A stretch of DNA of 5,748 nucleotides from Micavibrio aeruginosavorus. GTDB taxonomy: Bacteria > Pseudomonadota > Alphaproteobacteria > Micavibrionales > Micavibrionaceae. Under the pieces are notes generated by a model, which was given only the letters and a program-made list of their open reading frames with translations, ran no database searches and was not told the DNA's origin. The stretch lies in assembly GCA_003241285.1 (NCBI GenBank), contig QFOT01000136.1, positions 1 through 5,748 of the forward strand. The letters run 5' to 3'. A program made the position numbers and the translations under genes. Shown here piece by piece: positions 5,076 through 5,748 of this stretch. Every line of letters begins with the position of its first letter. Position 1 is the stretch's first letter.

Positions 5076-5728
5076 TACGAAGCTTCTTTCTTTTCAGCCA
5101 TACGTTCGGTCAGGTAATATTTAGCGACGCGCTGGCCATTTTCGAATTCGATAACCAAGGGGGATCCGGTTGGGATTTCGGTTTCATTGATATTCTCCGG
5201 CGTGTTCTCGCCAAGGATAATCAAAAGTGCGCGAAGCGAGTTGCCATGCGCCGCGATCAACACATTCTTCCCTGCGTCGATATCCGCTTTGATTTTATTC
5301 GTGTAATACGGGCGTACGCGTTTTTCAACGACGTCGAATAGGCTTTCCCCGCCCGGAGGTGGAACGTCATAAGACCTTCTCCAGATATGGACTTGGTCGT
5401 CACCGTATTTCACTGCGGTTTCAGCTTTGTTAAGGCCTGTCAGGTCACCATAGTCGCGTTCGCGCATTTCTTCGCTTTTGATCATTTCCTTGAGCAGGTC
5501 GTTTTCTCCGGCTGCCGCCAAGGCAATCTCGGCAGTATTGAATGCGCGTTTCAGCGTAGAGGTATAAACCTTGTCGAATTTAATCCCGGCTGTTTTGAGA
5601 TTCTCACCAGCCTGCGCGGCCTCGGTACGACCCTGATCGCTTAATTCAACATCATGGAACCCTGTAAAGCGGTTCTCTAAATTCCACTGGCTTTGGCCGT
5701 GGCGGAGCAGGACGAGATAGTTTGGCAT
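5075..5728 (-). CDS. gpmA: 2,3-bisphosphoglycerate-dependent phosphoglycerate mutase
   Basis: This enzyme interconverts 3- and 2-phosphoglycerate in glycolysis and gluconeogenesis through a phosphohistidine. The 217-aa product has LRHGQSQWN with the catalytic His10 and Arg9. It also has FTGFHDVELSDQG (21-33) and KRAFNTA with Arg61. The acid/base Glu90 lies in RERDYGDLTGLNK, WRRSYDVPPPGGES is at 116-129, and the second active-site His161 is in AAHGNSLRAL. The WRRSYDVPPP signature separates true dPGM from other histidine phosphatases. It is shorter than E. coli GpmA (250 aa) and of the compact form common in alphaproteobacteria. GAGG (complement of 5734-5737) lies 5 nt before the ATG and supports the start. 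The promoter is off the window. It leads a unit with the CDF exporter and the 170-aa gene. Confidence 0.96.
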   Translation of the reverse strand: MPNYLVLLRHGQSQWNLENRFTGFHDVELSDQGRTEAAQAGENLKTAGIKFDKVYTSTLKRAFNTAEIALAAAGENDLLKEMIKSEEMRERDYGDLTGLNKAETAVKYGDDQVHIWRRSYDVPPPGGESLFDVVEKRVRPYYTNKIKADIDAGKNVLIAAHGNSLRALLIILGENTPENINETEIPTGSPLVIEFENGQRVAKYYLTERMAEKKEAS

Positions 5729-5748
5729 AATGACCTCAAAAAGAGCTG

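Noticed and set aside
4790..5341. Long + strand open frame (183 codons) opposite the exporter and gpmA
   Set aside because: It lies fully antisense to two well-identified genes, spans their junction, has no ribosome site and shows low-complexity His/Arg-rich composition produced by the reverse of the His-rich tail.

Overview
This 5.7 kb window looks like ordinary chromosome of an alphaproteobacterium, probably with mid-range GC. The lineage is inferred from the TruB C-terminal type and the short (about 217 aa) phosphoglycerate mutase; the genus cannot be told from the sequence alone.

Left part (1-3075, + strand): the 3' half of infB, then rbfA, truB and rpsO. This is the conserved translation cluster that usually reads nusA-infB-rbfA-truB-rpsO-pnp. 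The genes are tightly packed: infB-rbfA 9 nt, rbfA-truB 0 nt, truB-rpsO 19 nt. Their products start translation (IF2), mature the 30S subunit (RbfA), modify tRNA uridine 55 (TruB) and build the 30S platform (S15). The run ends right after rpsO with two small hairpins, one of them a dispersed-repeat-like palindrome, and a strong intrinsic terminator. The usual next gene, pnp, is not there.

Middle part (3076-3640): two short + strand units. The first is a 73-aa membrane-anchored protein with its own candidate promoter, a good ribosome binding site and a textbook UUCG-loop terminator. The second is a 51-aa Gln-rich reading frame with three evenly spaced Gln-Gln repeats. It is preceded by a perfect DnaA box facing a near-perfect inverted one, both lying inside a promoter-like spacer. 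Its stop codon sits in a small palindrome together with the stop of the converging gene.

Right part (3639-5728, - strand): a three-gene unit read towards the middle. It holds gpmA (cofactor-dependent phosphoglycerate mutase), a His-rich zinc-type CDF cation exporter overlapping it by 1 nt, and an AT-rich secreted or membrane-anchored 170-aa protein of unknown function 9 nt further on.

No mobile element, CRISPR array, tRNA or rRNA is visible. The most unusual material is the 3000-3650 junction and the orphan 170-aa gene.
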